Notes: generated by a model from the letters alone, not told the origin. A DNA stretch of 64,000 nt from Deltaproteobacteria bacterium (GCA_020632995.1 JACKEN010000025.1:1-64000), one strand, 5' to 3'. Shown: positions 35,918 to 44,861, numbered from the stretch's first letter. Program-made: numbers and translations.

Positions 35918-37156
35918 TCACTCCGGGAGGAGGATGTCCTTCGTCCGGTACATGAACTCGGCCCGGGCCATGCGGTCCTCCTCACCCCACGGGTTGCTGA
36001 AGGTCACCCAGTCGTCGTCCACCCCGGTCACGAGGACGCGGTGCCCGGAGTCGTCGTCCCACTGCACCGACACCGGGACGGTGTGGCCGGCCTCGGTGTG
36101 CCGCTGGAGCGCCTGGGCCAGGGTCACCCGGGACACGTGCTCAGGCGTGAGTGACGTGAAGCTTTCCGCGGTGAGCGCCTCCATCAGGGGCTCGAAGGCG
36201 TCGACGTCGAGCCCCACGCCCAGGTCCTCCAGGACGAGGTGCGTGCTGGTGTCCCGCGCGTTGTCGTAATCCTGGGCGCCGTTGGCGTATTCCATCAGCG
36301 CCGGGTTCAGGAGGCGCTGCGTCAAGGCGCGCCCGCTGTCGCCGTGGCCGAGCTCCCGCTCCCACAGATAGTCGCGCGCCAGGGTGTCGCCGTTGGCCAG
36401 CGTCACCTCGCCCTCCACCGAGGCCAGCCCGCGCACGATCCGCACGTACTCCGCCGGTTGGTGCTCCGCCATGTACATCGCGGCGGAGGTCACGCCGCAG
36501 GTCGACTTGCGCCCCTGGCTGATCGCGGTGGGGTCGTCGAGCTCCTGGATCAGGTCGGACACCAGAGCGTCGCGATCGATGTGCTCGCCCACCGGTTCGG
36601 TCGCCGCGCGGTACAGCTCCCGGAGGAGGCGATCGCCCTGTTCGCCCTCGAACGCCCCGCGGAGCAGGAGAGATTGCAGCGACCGCCGAGCCTGTGGATC
36701 CTTGCGCGTGGCGATGAGCAGCCCACCATGGCGCGCGCGCTGATCGGGCCGGAGGGCATCGATGGCCACGCGCGCGGCCGCCTCGCGCTCCTCCACGTCC
36801 GCCTGCGCCGCGGCGCGATCCGCCGGCGCGCCCTGGTCCTGGACCCCGGCCGGATCCCGCAGCGGCTCGAGGGTCGCGGGCCCCACGCCGAAGCCCTCGC
36901 CCTCGAGCCCCTCGAGCTCCACCGCAAGCGTGACGCCGCCGTCGTCGACCCGCCCCACGCTGGCCTCGTGCCAGCCGGGTATCGCTGCGCAGTGCGCCTC
37001 GAAGGGGTGAAGCGAGGGCGCCTCCTCCACCACGTCCTCGTGCGAGGGCGCCCCCTCTTCCGGCGGAGGCGGCAGAGGAGGCGCGCAGACCGGCTCCATG
37101 CCGCAGTACGACATGCTCGAGGTCGTGGTGGAGGAGCAGGTGCCCGATGTCGCCAT
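35918..37156 (-). CDS. papain/C39-like cysteine peptidase-fold protein
   Basis: A 412-residue protein. The N-terminus is short and Thr/Ser-rich with a PPLPPPP linker. A helical middle leads to a papain-like catalytic set: Cys220 in GRKSTCGVTSAAMYMA, His372 in DSGHRVLVTGVD and Asn388 in TFSNPWGE. This Cys/His/Asn order fits C39-like or transglutaminase-related peptidases. No clear signal peptide is seen, so the location is uncertain. It is 50 bp upstream of the giant lipoprotein gene on the same strand, so processing or maturation of that protein is a reasonable but untested idea. Confidence 0.7.
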   Translation of the reverse strand: MATSGTCSSTTTSSMSYCGMEPVCAPPLPPPPEEGAPSHEDVVEEAPSLHPFEAHCAAIPGWHEASVGRVDDGGVTLAVELEGLEGEGFGVGPATLEPLRDPAGVQDQGAPADRAAAQADVEEREAAARVAIDALRPDQRARHGGLLIATRKDPQARRSLQSLLLRGAFEGEQGDRLLRELYRAATEPVGEHIDRDALVSDLIQELDDPTAISQGRKSTCGVTSAAMYMAEHQPAEYVRIVRGLASVEGEVTLANGDTLARDYLWERELGHGDSGRALTQRLLNPALMEYANGAQDYDNARDTSTHLVLEDLGVGLDVDAFEPLMEALTAESFTSLTPEHVSRVTLAQALQRHTEAGHTVPVSVQWDDDSGHRVLVTGVDDDWVTFSNPWGEEDRMARAEFMYRTKDILLPE

Positions 37157-37257
37157 GACACCGGACAAAGCACACCGCGTACCAACCCTGATCTCAGGCG
37201 TGAGCGCGCGATCGACGCTCACCGTCCGGCCGCACCGGACGGACTCCGGACGGACGC

Positions 37258-38697
37258 CTAGCGACCCAGCGCGGCGCGTACGCCCGCCGCGTACTCGGGG
37301 TGCACCTGGGCGAAGAGCGCCAGCTGCCGCTCCACGATCATGTCGGGGACCCCAGACATCGACGCCGCGATGTTGGCGTACAGGCGCGCCTTCTGTTCCC
37401 CATCGAAGAGGTTGTAGAGGGCCCGGGGCTGGCTGAAGTCATCGTTGCCGTCCCGGTGATCATGCCGGTCCGCCGCGCCCGACAGCGCCATCGGTGGCTC
37501 CGCCACGTCCGGCCGCGCCACCGGGCCACCGAAGCTGTTCGGCTCATAGTAGGCGTCGGGGTTCGGGTTGTTGGCGAAGAAGCGCATCGCGCCATCCTTG
37601 TGGTAGTGGTGCACCGGGCACTTCGGGGCGTTCACCGGGAGCGCCTCGTAGTGCGTGCCCAGCCGATAGCGGTGGGCGTCCGCGTAGCTGAACAGGCGGG
37701 CCTGCAGCATCTTGTCGGGCGAGAAGCCGATGCCTGGTACCACGTTGCTGGGCGAGAACGCGGCCTGCTCCACCTCCGCGAAGTAGTTGTCCGGGTTGCG
37801 GTTCAGCTCCATCACCCCGACCTCGATCAGCGGGTACTCCGCGTGCGGCCACACCTTGGTGAGGTCGAAGGGATTGTAAGCCGTCTTGCTCGCGTCGGCC
37901 TCCGGCATCACCTGGACGTAGACCGTCCAGCGCGGGTAGTCACCGCGCTCGATCGACGAGAAGAGATCCTCCTGGGTGGACTCGCGGGTCTTGCCCACCA
38001 CCGCCTCGGCCTCGGCGTTGGTCCAGTGCTTGTGGCCCTGCTGGGTCTTGAAGTGGAACTTCACCCAGAAGCGCTCCCCGCCCGCGTTCCAGAAGGAGAA
38101 GGTGTGCGAGCCGTACCCGTTCATGTGGCGCACGGTCTGGGGCAGGCCGCGGTCCGAGAACAAGATCGTGAGCTGATGCAAGCTCTCCGGCGAGAGGGAC
38201 CAGAAGTCCCAGGCCGCGGTGTTCGAGCGCAGGTTGGTGCGCGGGTGCCGCTTCTGGGTGTGGATGAAGTCCGGGAACTTGAGGGGGTCGCGGATGAAGA
38301 ACACCGGCGTGTTGTTCCCCACCACGTCCCAGTTCCCCTCCTCGGTGTAGAACTTCAGGGCGAAGCCGCGCACGTCGCGCTCGGCGTCGGCCGCGCCCTG
38401 CTCACCCGCCACGGTGGAGAAGCGGGCGAGCATCGGGGTCTGCTTGCCGACCTGCTCGAAGACCCTGGCCCGGCTGTAGCGGGTGATGTCCTTCGTCACC
38501 GTGAACGTGCCGAAGGCGCCCCAGCCCTTGGCGTGCACGACGCGCTCGGGGATGCGCTCGCGGTTCTGGTGGGCCAGCTTCTCGATGAGCTGCCAGTCCT
38601 GCATGAGCACCGGGCCCCGAGGCCCGGCGGTGAGGCTGTTCTGGTTGTCGGCGATGGGGGCGCCAGCGGAGGTGGTGTGGATCGGGTGCTTGCTCAT
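37258..38697 (-). CDS. katA: monofunctional haem catalase
   Basis: A 479-residue small-subunit catalase (clade 3 size). The distal His55 is in ERVVHAKGWGAFG, the distal Asn is in VVGNNTPVFFIRD, and the proximal haem-ligand Tyr is in RLFSYADAHRYRLG. It dismutates hydrogen peroxide to water and oxygen in the cytoplasm. It is divergent from oxyR with a 70-bp shared promoter region holding an inverted repeat, so peroxide induction by OxyR is likely. Symbol by family; katA and similar names are both used. Confidence 0.96.
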   Translation of the reverse strand: MSKHPIHTTSAGAPIADNQNSLTAGPRGPVLMQDWQLIEKLAHQNRERIPERVVHAKGWGAFGTFTVTKDITRYSRARVFEQVGKQTPMLARFSTVAGEQGAADAERDVRGFALKFYTEEGNWDVVGNNTPVFFIRDPLKFPDFIHTQKRHPRTNLRSNTAAWDFWSLSPESLHQLTILFSDRGLPQTVRHMNGYGSHTFSFWNAGGERFWVKFHFKTQQGHKHWTNAEAEAVVGKTRESTQEDLFSSIERGDYPRWTVYVQVMPEADASKTAYNPFDLTKVWPHAEYPLIEVGVMELNRNPDNYFAEVEQAAFSPSNVVPGIGFSPDKMLQARLFSYADAHRYRLGTHYEALPVNAPKCPVHHYHKDGAMRFFANNPNPDAYYEPNSFGGPVARPDVAEPPMALSGAADRHDHRDGNDDFSQPRALYNLFDGEQKARLYANIAASMSGVPDMIVERQLALFAQVHPEYAAGVRAALGR

Positions 38698-38719
38698 GCG
38701 ATCGATCTAGGCCCGCGGG

Positions 38720-38752
38720 CTTGATTGGGGAATTACATCGTTCCAATCGATC
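38720..38752. promoter_or_regulatory. candidate OxyR operator between katA and oxyR
   Basis: In the 70-bp katA/oxyR gap, GATTGG (38723-38728) and CCAATC (38743-38748) are inverted arms separated by 14 bases, the sort of dyad LysR-type regulators bind. ATCGATCT occurs twice, at 38701 and 38746. No clean match to the long E. coli OxyR consensus is present. Confidence 0.55.
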
Positions 38753-38767
38753 TGATAACCTTGGCCT

Positions 38768-39673
38768 ATGATTCCCCACCCCTTCACCCTGCGGCAGCTC
38801 CAGTACGTGGTGGCGGTGGCGGACGCCCTGAACTTCCGGCGCGCGGCCGAGCAGTGCCACGTCTCCCAACCCTCGTTGAGCGCCCAGCTCGCCCAGCTCG
38901 AGGACGCCATCGGAGTGCAGCTCTTCGAGCGGGACCGGCGCGGCGTCCTGCTCACGAGCGCGGGGGCGGAGCTGGTGGCCCGCGCCCGTCGGCTCCTCCT
39001 CGAGGCGGACGACCTCGTCTCGGCTGCCCGACGGGTGGGGGACCCGCTGAAAGGCAGCTTGCGGCTCGGGATCATCCCCACCATCTCGCCGTACCTGTTG
39101 CCCGCGGTGAGCCCCGCAGTGCGCGCCGCGTTCCCCGAGCTGCGACCGCTGTGGGTGGAGGACAAGACCGAGGCCCTCATGGAGTCCCTGGCCCGCGGCG
39201 CCCTCGACGGCGCGCTGGTGGCCCTGGAGGCCCCCTTGGGCGACGTGGAGTATGAGGAGGTGGCGGTGGACCCCTTCGTCCTCGCCGCGCCGCCCGGACA
39301 CCCGTTGGTGAAGAAGGCAAGCCGCATTGCACACGCCGAGCTGGCGGGGCAACACATCCTGCTCTTGGACGACGGCCACTGCTTCCGGGAGCAGGCCCTC
39401 TCGTTCTGCTCGACCGCTCGAGCCCACGAGCTGGCCTTTCGGGCCACCAGCCTCTCGACCCTCGCTCAAATGGTCGCGGGCGGGGCCGGGGTCACGCTCC
39501 TACCGAAGCTGGCGGTGGCCACCGAGGCCCATCGAGCGGGGCTGAAGGTACGCGCCTTCGCCGCCCCCGCGCCCCACCGGACCCTGGCCCTGGTTTGGCG
39601 GCGGCGCGCCCCGATCGCGGAGGCGCTGCGCGCGCTGGCGAAGGTGATCCGCGGCGCCTACCCGAAGAGCTAG
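38768..39673 (+). CDS. oxyR: peroxide-responsive LysR-type regulator OxyR
   Basis: A 301-residue LysR protein: N-terminal winged helix-turn-helix (TLRQLQYVVAVADALNFRRA, SQPSLSAQL) and a periplasmic-binding-like sensor domain. The sensing motif GHCFREQALSFC has Cys205 and Cys214 with the same nine-residue spacing as the Cys199/Cys208 pair of E. coli OxyR, so peroxide sensing by disulfide formation is well supported. It is transcribed away from katA and the two share a short intergenic region. It probably activates katA and may autoregulate. Confidence 0.94.
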   Translation: MIPHPFTLRQLQYVVAVADALNFRRAAEQCHVSQPSLSAQLAQLEDAIGVQLFERDRRGVLLTSAGAELVARARRLLLEADDLVSAARRVGDPLKGSLRLGIIPTISPYLLPAVSPAVRAAFPELRPLWVEDKTEALMESLARGALDGALVALEAPLGDVEYEEVAVDPFVLAAPPGHPLVKKASRIAHAELAGQHILLLDDGHCFREQALSFCSTARAHELAFRATSLSTLAQMVAGGAGVTLLPKLAVATEAHRAGLKVRAFAAPAPHRTLALVWRRRAPIAEALRALAKVIRGAYPKS

Positions 39674-40263
39674 CGGCCCAGCGGCCCGCGCGCCGCGAGC
39701 AGGGTGCGATCGCCGACCGGGCAGGGGATGGGCCCGCACACCGCGAGCTCCTGGAGGTCGGGCGGGATGACGACCTGGCCGTAGCCCTCTCGGTAGCCCG
39801 CCTCCCGGGCGCTCACCGAGGCCGCGTACATGTCGTAGATCGCGAGCAGCCCGGTGGGGACCGCGCCGGTGATCGCGAGGGCCGAGCCCATGAGCTGCTT
39901 GTTCTCGGCCCCACGCAGCTTGAAGCCCACTCCGGTGAGCATCACCGCGCCGGTGACCGCGCGCAGGAGGAACGTGAGGAAGGCATCGACGCCGCCGTGA
40001 GCGTAGATCTGGCCGGCGGAGGGCCCCACGATCGAGCCCAGGCCGAGGGCGATCATGCCGACGTCGAGCCGGACCCCCTCGTCGGCGCCCCGGCCGGTGC
40101 CCCACATGATGCCGGTGATCGCGAGAGGGAGCGCGGTGGCCCCCACCGACATCACCGAGGCCACCACCGGGTCCGGCGCCGCCTCGGCGCGCCCCGGCGC
40201 CGCTACCAGCAGGTACATCCCCAGGAGGGTCGAGAGCCCCAAGAGCCGCAGCAACCTGGCCAT
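39670..40263 (-). CDS. small hypothetical membrane protein
   Basis: A 197-residue protein with an N-terminal signal or anchor (MARLLRLLGLSTLLGMYLLV) and about four further hydrophobic segments (ASVMSVGATALPLAITGIMW, LDVGMIALGLGSIVGP, FLLRAVTGAVMLTGVGFKL). It has a Cys pair near the end (AVCGPIPC). The function is unknown. The start is ATG 40263. The 3' end overlaps the oxyR stop region by four bases. Confidence 0.72.
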   Translation of the reverse strand: MARLLRLLGLSTLLGMYLLVAAPGRAEAAPDPVVASVMSVGATALPLAITGIMWGTGRGADEGVRLDVGMIALGLGSIVGPSAGQIYAHGGVDAFLTFLLRAVTGAVMLTGVGFKLRGAENKQLMGSALAITGAVPTGLLAIYDMYAASVSAREAGYREGYGQVVIPPDLQELAVCGPIPCPVGDRTLLAARGPLGR

Positions 40264-40356
40264 GTCTTGGTAAGTACTAGCACGGCCCAAAAGCCGGCGC
40301 CGGTATTCTTTGCTCCCACCGGTGACTCGGCGCCCCGGATGGGCCATTCGGGGCGC

Positions 40357-40818
40357 ATGAACGCCAAGCCCGCCTCCGCCTCCGTCACCATCAAGCACGA
40401 GCTGGTGCTCCCCAGCGACAGCAACACCCTGGGCACCGCCTTCGGCGGCAGCGTGATGGGCTGGATCGACATCTGCGCCGCCATCGCGGCCCAGCGGCAC
40501 TGCGAGAGCCTGGTGGTCACCGCGTCCATGGACGCCGTCCACTTCCACGCCCCGATCCGGGTGGGCATGACCGCCATCCTCACCGCGCGTGTCAACGCAA
40601 CCTTCAATCACTCGCTCGAGGTCGGGGTCGAGGTCGAGGCGGAGGACTTCTCGGTGGGCGAGCGCAAGCACTGTTGCAGCGCGCTGTTGACGTTCACCGC
40701 CATCAGCCCCGACTTCAAGCTGAAGAAGGTTCCGCCCCTGTTGCTGGAGTCGGACGACGATCGGGCGCGCCAGGCGGCGGGGGAGGCGCGGCGGGCCCAC
40801 CGGCTGGCCCAGCGCTGA
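40357..40818 (+). CDS. acyl-CoA thioesterase, hotdog fold (YciA/BACH-like)
   Basis: A 153-residue hotdog-fold protein. Family landmarks are ELVLPSDSNTLGTAFGG, the MGWIDICAAIAAQRH helix, VTASMDAVHFHAPIRVG and a C-terminal KVPPLL. The residues expected in catalysis (Asn in the SNTLG loop, Asp/Thr in the ASMDAVHF strand) are present. It probably hydrolyses medium- or long-chain acyl-CoA in the cytoplasm. ATG 40357 was chosen; another ATG at 40339 adds six residues. It is transcribed away from the small membrane protein gene. Confidence 0.9.
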   Translation: MNAKPASASVTIKHELVLPSDSNTLGTAFGGSVMGWIDICAAIAAQRHCESLVVTASMDAVHFHAPIRVGMTAILTARVNATFNHSLEVGVEVEAEDFSVGERKHCCSALLTFTAISPDFKLKKVPPLLLESDDDRARQAAGEARRAHRLAQR

Positions 40819-41036
40819 GGCGCACCGAGGGTTCCCATCCCGAGATCGCCTGCACCTCGATGGGGTAGGACCCGTGCGTGGTCCCCAGCTTCTCTGCCGA
40901 AGTATCCTACGTTTGAGCGCCGTTCCGGGCCTCTGACACACTGCCGTAACAAACGTGTTCGAGTCATGTCGATCGACGACTCGGGCCTTCGGGCGTCTAT
41001 TCGCTGCGTCAACAGCGACGAACCTGGAGGCTCTCA
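40819..41036. promoter_or_regulatory. leader of the surface lipoprotein/TonB locus
   Basis: 218 bp without a gene. It must hold the promoter for the lipoprotein gene at 41037. A strong CTGGAGG Shine-Dalgarno sits at 41024-41030. No sigma-70-type pair stands out, and no obvious Fur-like or other known operator was seen. Confidence 0.4.
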
Positions 41037-42581
41037 GTGCGAATCTACTCACGCTCCATCATCCACGCCGCCCTCGGCGCCGCGGTCGCCGCATCGCTCG
41101 CGGCCTGCGGTGGTGATGCCACGAACAACAACACCAACAACAACGGTACGAACAACAACAACTCGACCGCCAGCCTGCAGCAGCAGGCGGTGGACAACGG
41201 CCAGATCGACTACGCGGACGGCGCCGGGCTGACCATCAAGGACACCCTGGCCGTCGACCTGAGCGGCACCACCATCGGCGCCCCGGCCACCGCGCTCCCG
41301 GCTGGCTTCGAGGCTGCGAACTATCACGGTGCGGTGGATCCCGCGGCCGCCACCGGCTGGTGGGAGGGTTGGACCTACATCGACCCGGCGGTGGATGGCA
41401 GCCTGCCCGGCGCCAAGTTCCACCCCCTCGAGGCGGAGATCACCGGCGGCACCATCATGCCGGCCGGCGCCAACGCCTGCACCACCGTCAACCCCGACTT
41501 CACCGACGGCGGCACCGTGACCATCTTCGGCGCGGTCTTCCCGGTGTGCGTCATCAGCGAGGACATCGAGGCGGCGACCAACCTGCCCAACACCCACGTC
41601 TACGTGCTCGACGGCACCATCAACGTGGGCACCGGTGACGCGAAGCTGGCGGGTGGCTCGCCCAGCAGCTCCGTGACCCTGACCATCGACGCGGGCGCTC
41701 AGCTCTACGCGATCGAGGGCTCCGCCTCCGCGCTGGTGATCACCCGCGGCTCGAAGATCGAGGCCGTCGGCACCGCGGACATGCCCATCATCTTCGCCGC
41801 GGTGGCGGCCAACACCACCATGGCGAACGTGATCACCGGCGACCCCACCGACCTCACCGGTCGCGGGACCTGGGGCGGCATGGTGCTGAGCGGCATGGGC
41901 GGCGAGAACTCGGGCGACACCAACGGCGAGCTCACCACCGAGGCGGCGCCCCCGGACCAGGAGCGCTGGTTCGGCGGCAACAACAGCGCCGACGACAGCG
42001 GCACCGTGAAGTACGTGGTCATCGCGGAGTCCGGCTACGCCTTCCGCGAGGGCGAGGAGGTCCAGGGCCTGACCCTCGAGGCCGCCGGCTCGGGCACCGA
42101 GATCGACTACCTGCAGATCACCAACTCCGAGGACGACTGCGTGGAGTGGTTCGGCGGCGCCGCCCCCATCAAGCACCTCATCTGCAACGGCGTGGACGAC
42201 GATGGCCTCGACATGGACGAGGGCTTCTCGGGCAACGTGCAGTTCGTCATCGTTCGGATCGGCTCGAACAACGGCGACCACGGCATCGAGTCCGACAACA
42301 ACGGCGGTGACTACGAGGCGATGCCGTACTCGGCCCCGAACCTCGCGAACATCACCATCCTCGGCAACAAGGGCAAGGACGACACCAACACGAACGGCGC
42401 GCTCCACCGCGAGGGCTTCCGCGGCAAGATGTATCGCTCGGTCTTCACCGACGACCTCCTCGCCGGCGGCGCCTTCGAGGCGGGCTGCCTCGACGTCGAC
42501 AACGTGCTGCCCGCCGCCCTGCAGCACTTCGACGCGGTCTACAACTGCACCCCCGGGCCCCTGACCGACGACGAAGAGTAA
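41037..42581 (+). CDS. surface lipoprotein of a TonB-linked locus
   Basis: 514 residues from a GTG with a good Shine-Dalgarno. Signal MRIYSRSIIHAALGAAVAASLAAC, then a poly-Asn/Thr linker (NNNTNNNGTNNNN). The body is a parallel beta-helix-like protein (DSGTVKYVVIAESG, TEIDYLQITNSEDDCVEWFGG, LDMDEGFSGNVQFVIVRIG). Similar ~500-residue lipoproteins in gammaproteobacteria lie next to TonB-dependent receptors and TonB2 genes. It is probably an outer-membrane surface component that captures the receptor's substrate. A double terminator separates it from the DUF3450 gene. Confidence 0.85.
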   Translation: MRIYSRSIIHAALGAAVAASLAACGGDATNNNTNNNGTNNNNSTASLQQQAVDNGQIDYADGAGLTIKDTLAVDLSGTTIGAPATALPAGFEAANYHGAVDPAAATGWWEGWTYIDPAVDGSLPGAKFHPLEAEITGGTIMPAGANACTTVNPDFTDGGTVTIFGAVFPVCVISEDIEAATNLPNTHVYVLDGTINVGTGDAKLAGGSPSSSVTLTIDAGAQLYAIEGSASALVITRGSKIEAVGTADMPIIFAAVAANTTMANVITGDPTDLTGRGTWGGMVLSGMGGENSGDTNGELTTEAAPPDQERWFGGNNSADDSGTVKYVVIAESGYAFREGEEVQGLTLEAAGSGTEIDYLQITNSEDDCVEWFGGAAPIKHLICNGVDDDGLDMDEGFSGNVQFVIVRIGSNNGDHGIESDNNGGDYEAMPYSAPNLANITILGNKGKDDTNTNGALHREGFRGKMYRSVFTDDLLAGGAFEAGCLDVDNVLPAALQHFDAVYNCTPGPLTDDEE

Positions 42582-42589
42582 TCGGCAAC

Positions 42590-42613
42590 CGCCCGAAAGG
42601 GCGCGGGATTTTT
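42590..42613 (+). terminator. intrinsic terminator (first of two)
   Basis: A hairpin with CGCCC/GGGCG arms around GAAA (42590-42603) is followed, after a short GC stretch, by TTTTT at 42609-42613. It lies 9 bp after the lipoprotein stop. Confidence 0.7.
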
Positions 42614-42616
42614 CCA

Positions 42617-42648
42617 GGCCGGGGCGCCCGAATGGGGGCGCCCCGGCC
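42617..42648 (+). terminator. very stable hairpin, second terminator
   Basis: Perfect 13-bp arms GGCCGGGGCGCCC (42617-42629) and GGGCGCCCCGGCC (42636-42648) enclose a six-base loop, followed by GTCCCTTT. With the preceding hairpin it should cut most readthrough from the lipoprotein gene into the TonB operon. Confidence 0.85.
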
Positions 42649-42693
42649 GTCCCTTTAGAGGGACCTGACTGACGAAGGTTGGAGCGCATCTCG

Positions 42694-43470
42694 ATGAAGG
42701 CAACGAACCATCGACTCATCGCCGCCGCGACCTGCACCGCGCTCGGTGTGGGCCTCGCCGCGAAGAGCTACGCGGAGGACTCGGTCGAGACCCTCGCGAA
42801 GCAGCTCGTGGAGCTCCGCAGCACGGTGGAGCAGACCCACGAGGAGCTGGAGTCGGAGCGCAAGCAGCACTACGCCCGCATGACCTCCCTCACCCAGCGC
42901 CGGGCGGAGCTCGAGGCCGACGTGCAGCGGCGTGAGCTCGAGCTGAAGAAGCTCCAGCAGGCGATCAGCGCCTCCGACCGCGAGCGCAACAAGGCCCGCG
43001 CCGACGCCGACGCGCTCCGGCCGCTCGTGGGCGAGGTGATCAAGAGCCTCGGCGCGCACCTCGACGGCGCGCTCCCCTTCAAGCTCGAAGACCGCCGCGC
43101 GGGCCTCACCGAGATCCAGACCAAGCTCGACAAGGGTGAGCTGAGCGCGCCCCGCGCGCTGAACCAGCTTTGGACCTTCGTCGAGGACGAGCTGCGGCTC
43201 GCCCGCGAGAACGGCCTCTTCCAGCAGACCATCGCGCGCGACGGCAAGGAGGAGCTGGCCGACGTCATCCGGATCGGGATGGTGATGCTCTTCTTCCGCA
43301 CCAGCGACGGCGCGTACGGCTACGCCAACAAGACCGGCGACGCCTGGAGCTACACGACCCTCGATCCCGCCGCGGCCAAGCCCCTCGGCGACCTGTTCGA
43401 CGCGTTCCAGAAGCAGGTGCGCACCGGGTACTTCGTGATCCCGAACGCCCTGCCCGAGGTGAAGCAATGA
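42694..43470 (+). CDS. DUF3450 family periplasmic coiled-coil protein
   Basis: A 258-residue protein with a signal peptide (HRLIAAATCTALGVGLAAKSYA) and then a coiled coil of about 110 residues (ETLAKQLVELRSTVEQTHEE, RRELELKKLQQAISAS). A beta-rich end follows (VMLFFRTSDGAYGYANKTG). DUF3450 proteins occur in TonB2/TtpC-type operons of Vibrio and Shewanella, where they are thought to work in the periplasm with the TolQ/ExbB-like protein. ATG 42694, with GGAG 10 bp upstream, was preferred over a TTG at 42679. Its stop overlaps the next start (ATGA). Confidence 0.9.
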   Translation: MKATNHRLIAAATCTALGVGLAAKSYAEDSVETLAKQLVELRSTVEQTHEELESERKQHYARMTSLTQRRAELEADVQRRELELKKLQQAISASDRERNKARADADALRPLVGEVIKSLGAHLDGALPFKLEDRRAGLTEIQTKLDKGELSAPRALNQLWTFVEDELRLARENGLFQQTIARDGKEELADVIRIGMVMLFFRTSDGAYGYANKTGDAWSYTTLDPAAAKPLGDLFDAFQKQVRTGYFVIPNALPEVKQ

Positions 43471-44861
43471 GCCCCCTGTTCGCGGTCATCGCCCTGGCCG
43501 GCGGCCTCGCCGCGCAGACCCCGGGCGCGCCGGCCACCCCGGCGGCCAAGGCCGAGCCCACCGCGGGCACCCTGCGGGACGCCTACCAGCGTGAGTTCGC
43601 CTTCCTCGCCGCCCAGAAGAAGGAGCTGGACGAGCGTCGCGTCGCCCAGACCAAGCGGGCCGAGGCCGAGGCGGCCGCGGTGCGCAGCGAGATCGCGCGC
43701 CTCGAGCAGCAGGTCCTCGACCTCGACACCCGGCTGGGTGCCCTGCGTGACAACGCCACTCGGGCCGAGGACGACGCCCGCGCGGTGGTGGACGAGGGCT
43801 CCATCGTGGACGCCACCCTCGAGCAGTCCACCACCACCCTGACCGACTACCTCACCGCCGACGAGGCCGGGAAGCCGCGGCCCGAGGCCCGGACCGACGC
43901 GCTGGCCGCCAACTTCCAGCTCGCTGCGACCGTGCTCGGTCGCGTCGCCACGGTGCGCAAGGAGTCCGGCGACTTCTTCCTCGCCGGCGGCGAGAAGGTC
44001 TCGGGCGAGCTCCTCCGCATCGGCCGCGTGGCCGCCTACGGCAACAGCGCCCAGGGCGCAGGCCCGCTTGCACCCGCGGGCGGCGGTCGCCTCAAGATCT
44101 GGCCGGGCGAGGGCCCCAACGTGGCGGCGGAGCTGATCAGCGGCGGCCACCCGAACCCCATCGGCATCTTCCTGTTCGAGTCGCTCACTACCGCGGTGGA
44201 GGACGACGCCGAGCAGACCCTCTTCCAGCACGTGGACAGCGGCGGCTCCATCGGCTGGGTCATCGTGGTCCTGGGCGGCCTCGGCTTCCTCCTGGTCCTG
44301 CTCCGTGCCCTCATCCTGCTGCGGGCCAGCGCAGGCACCGGCACCGTCGAGGGCCCGGTGATGAGCGCGGTGGAGGGCCTCGACCTCGACCGCGCCGCGA
44401 GCAGCGCCAAGAAGGCCCCAGGCGCGGCGGCGCGGGTGGCGGAGCAGCTGATCGAGGGCCTGCGGCGCGGCTCGGACCGCATGGACGAGCTGGTGGAGGA
44501 GCCGCTGTTGGTCGAGCACCGAAAGCTCAGCCGCTTCGGCACCGTGATCCTGGTGATCGCGGCGGTGTCTCCGCTCCTCGGTCTGCTCGGCACCGTGACC
44601 GGCATGATCTCGACCTTCGACATCATCACCAAGTTCGGCACCGGCGACCCGAAGATGCTGTCGAGCGGCATCTCGATCGCGCTCGTCACGACCGAGCTCG
44701 GCCTGATCGTGGCCATCCCGATGCTGCTCCTCGGCAACCTCTTGAAGGGGTGGAGCGACCGCGTGGAGTCCGAGGTGGAGAGCCTCGCCCTCGCCCTGCT
44801 CAACCGCTACGAGGCGGGCGTCCGGGCCAAGCACGCGGCGGAGAGCAAAGGGAGCGCCTGA
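43467..44861 (+). CDS. long TolQ/ExbB-family proton-channel protein (TtpC-type)
   Basis: A 464-residue protein. It has a signal peptide and a coiled coil (about 30-110) like its upstream partner, then a mixed region. A membrane helix lies near 265-285 (GGSIGWVIVVLGGLGFLLVLL). The C-terminal MotA/TolQ/ExbB domain (about 345-450) has the signature SPLLGLLGTVTGMISTFD and GISIALVTTELGLIVAIPMLLL. This extended periplasmic architecture is that of TtpC, the extra component of Vibrio TonB2 systems. It forms or regulates the proton channel in the inner membrane. The start overlaps the DUF3450 stop; the stop meets the next ATG with a TGATG junction. Confidence 0.88.
   Translation: MSPLFAVIALAGGLAAQTPGAPATPAAKAEPTAGTLRDAYQREFAFLAAQKKELDERRVAQTKRAEAEAAAVRSEIARLEQQVLDLDTRLGALRDNATRAEDDARAVVDEGSIVDATLEQSTTTLTDYLTADEAGKPRPEARTDALAANFQLAATVLGRVATVRKESGDFFLAGGEKVSGELLRIGRVAAYGNSAQGAGPLAPAGGGRLKIWPGEGPNVAAELISGGHPNPIGIFLFESLTTAVEDDAEQTLFQHVDSGGSIGWVIVVLGGLGFLLVLLRALILLRASAGTGTVEGPVMSAVEGLDLDRAASSAKKAPGAAARVAEQLIEGLRRGSDRMDELVEEPLLVEHRKLSRFGTVILVIAAVSPLLGLLGTVTGMISTFDIITKFGTGDPKMLSSGISIALVTTELGLIVAIPMLLLGNLLKGWSDRVESEVESLALALLNRYEAGVRAKHAAESKGSA

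Noticed and set aside
32298..36269. Very long plus-strand open frame opposite the giant lipoprotein gene
   Set aside because: Its composition (Arg/Ala/Val/His/Gly-rich, no domains) is that of an antisense shadow in GC-rich DNA; the minus frame has a signal peptide and clear domains.
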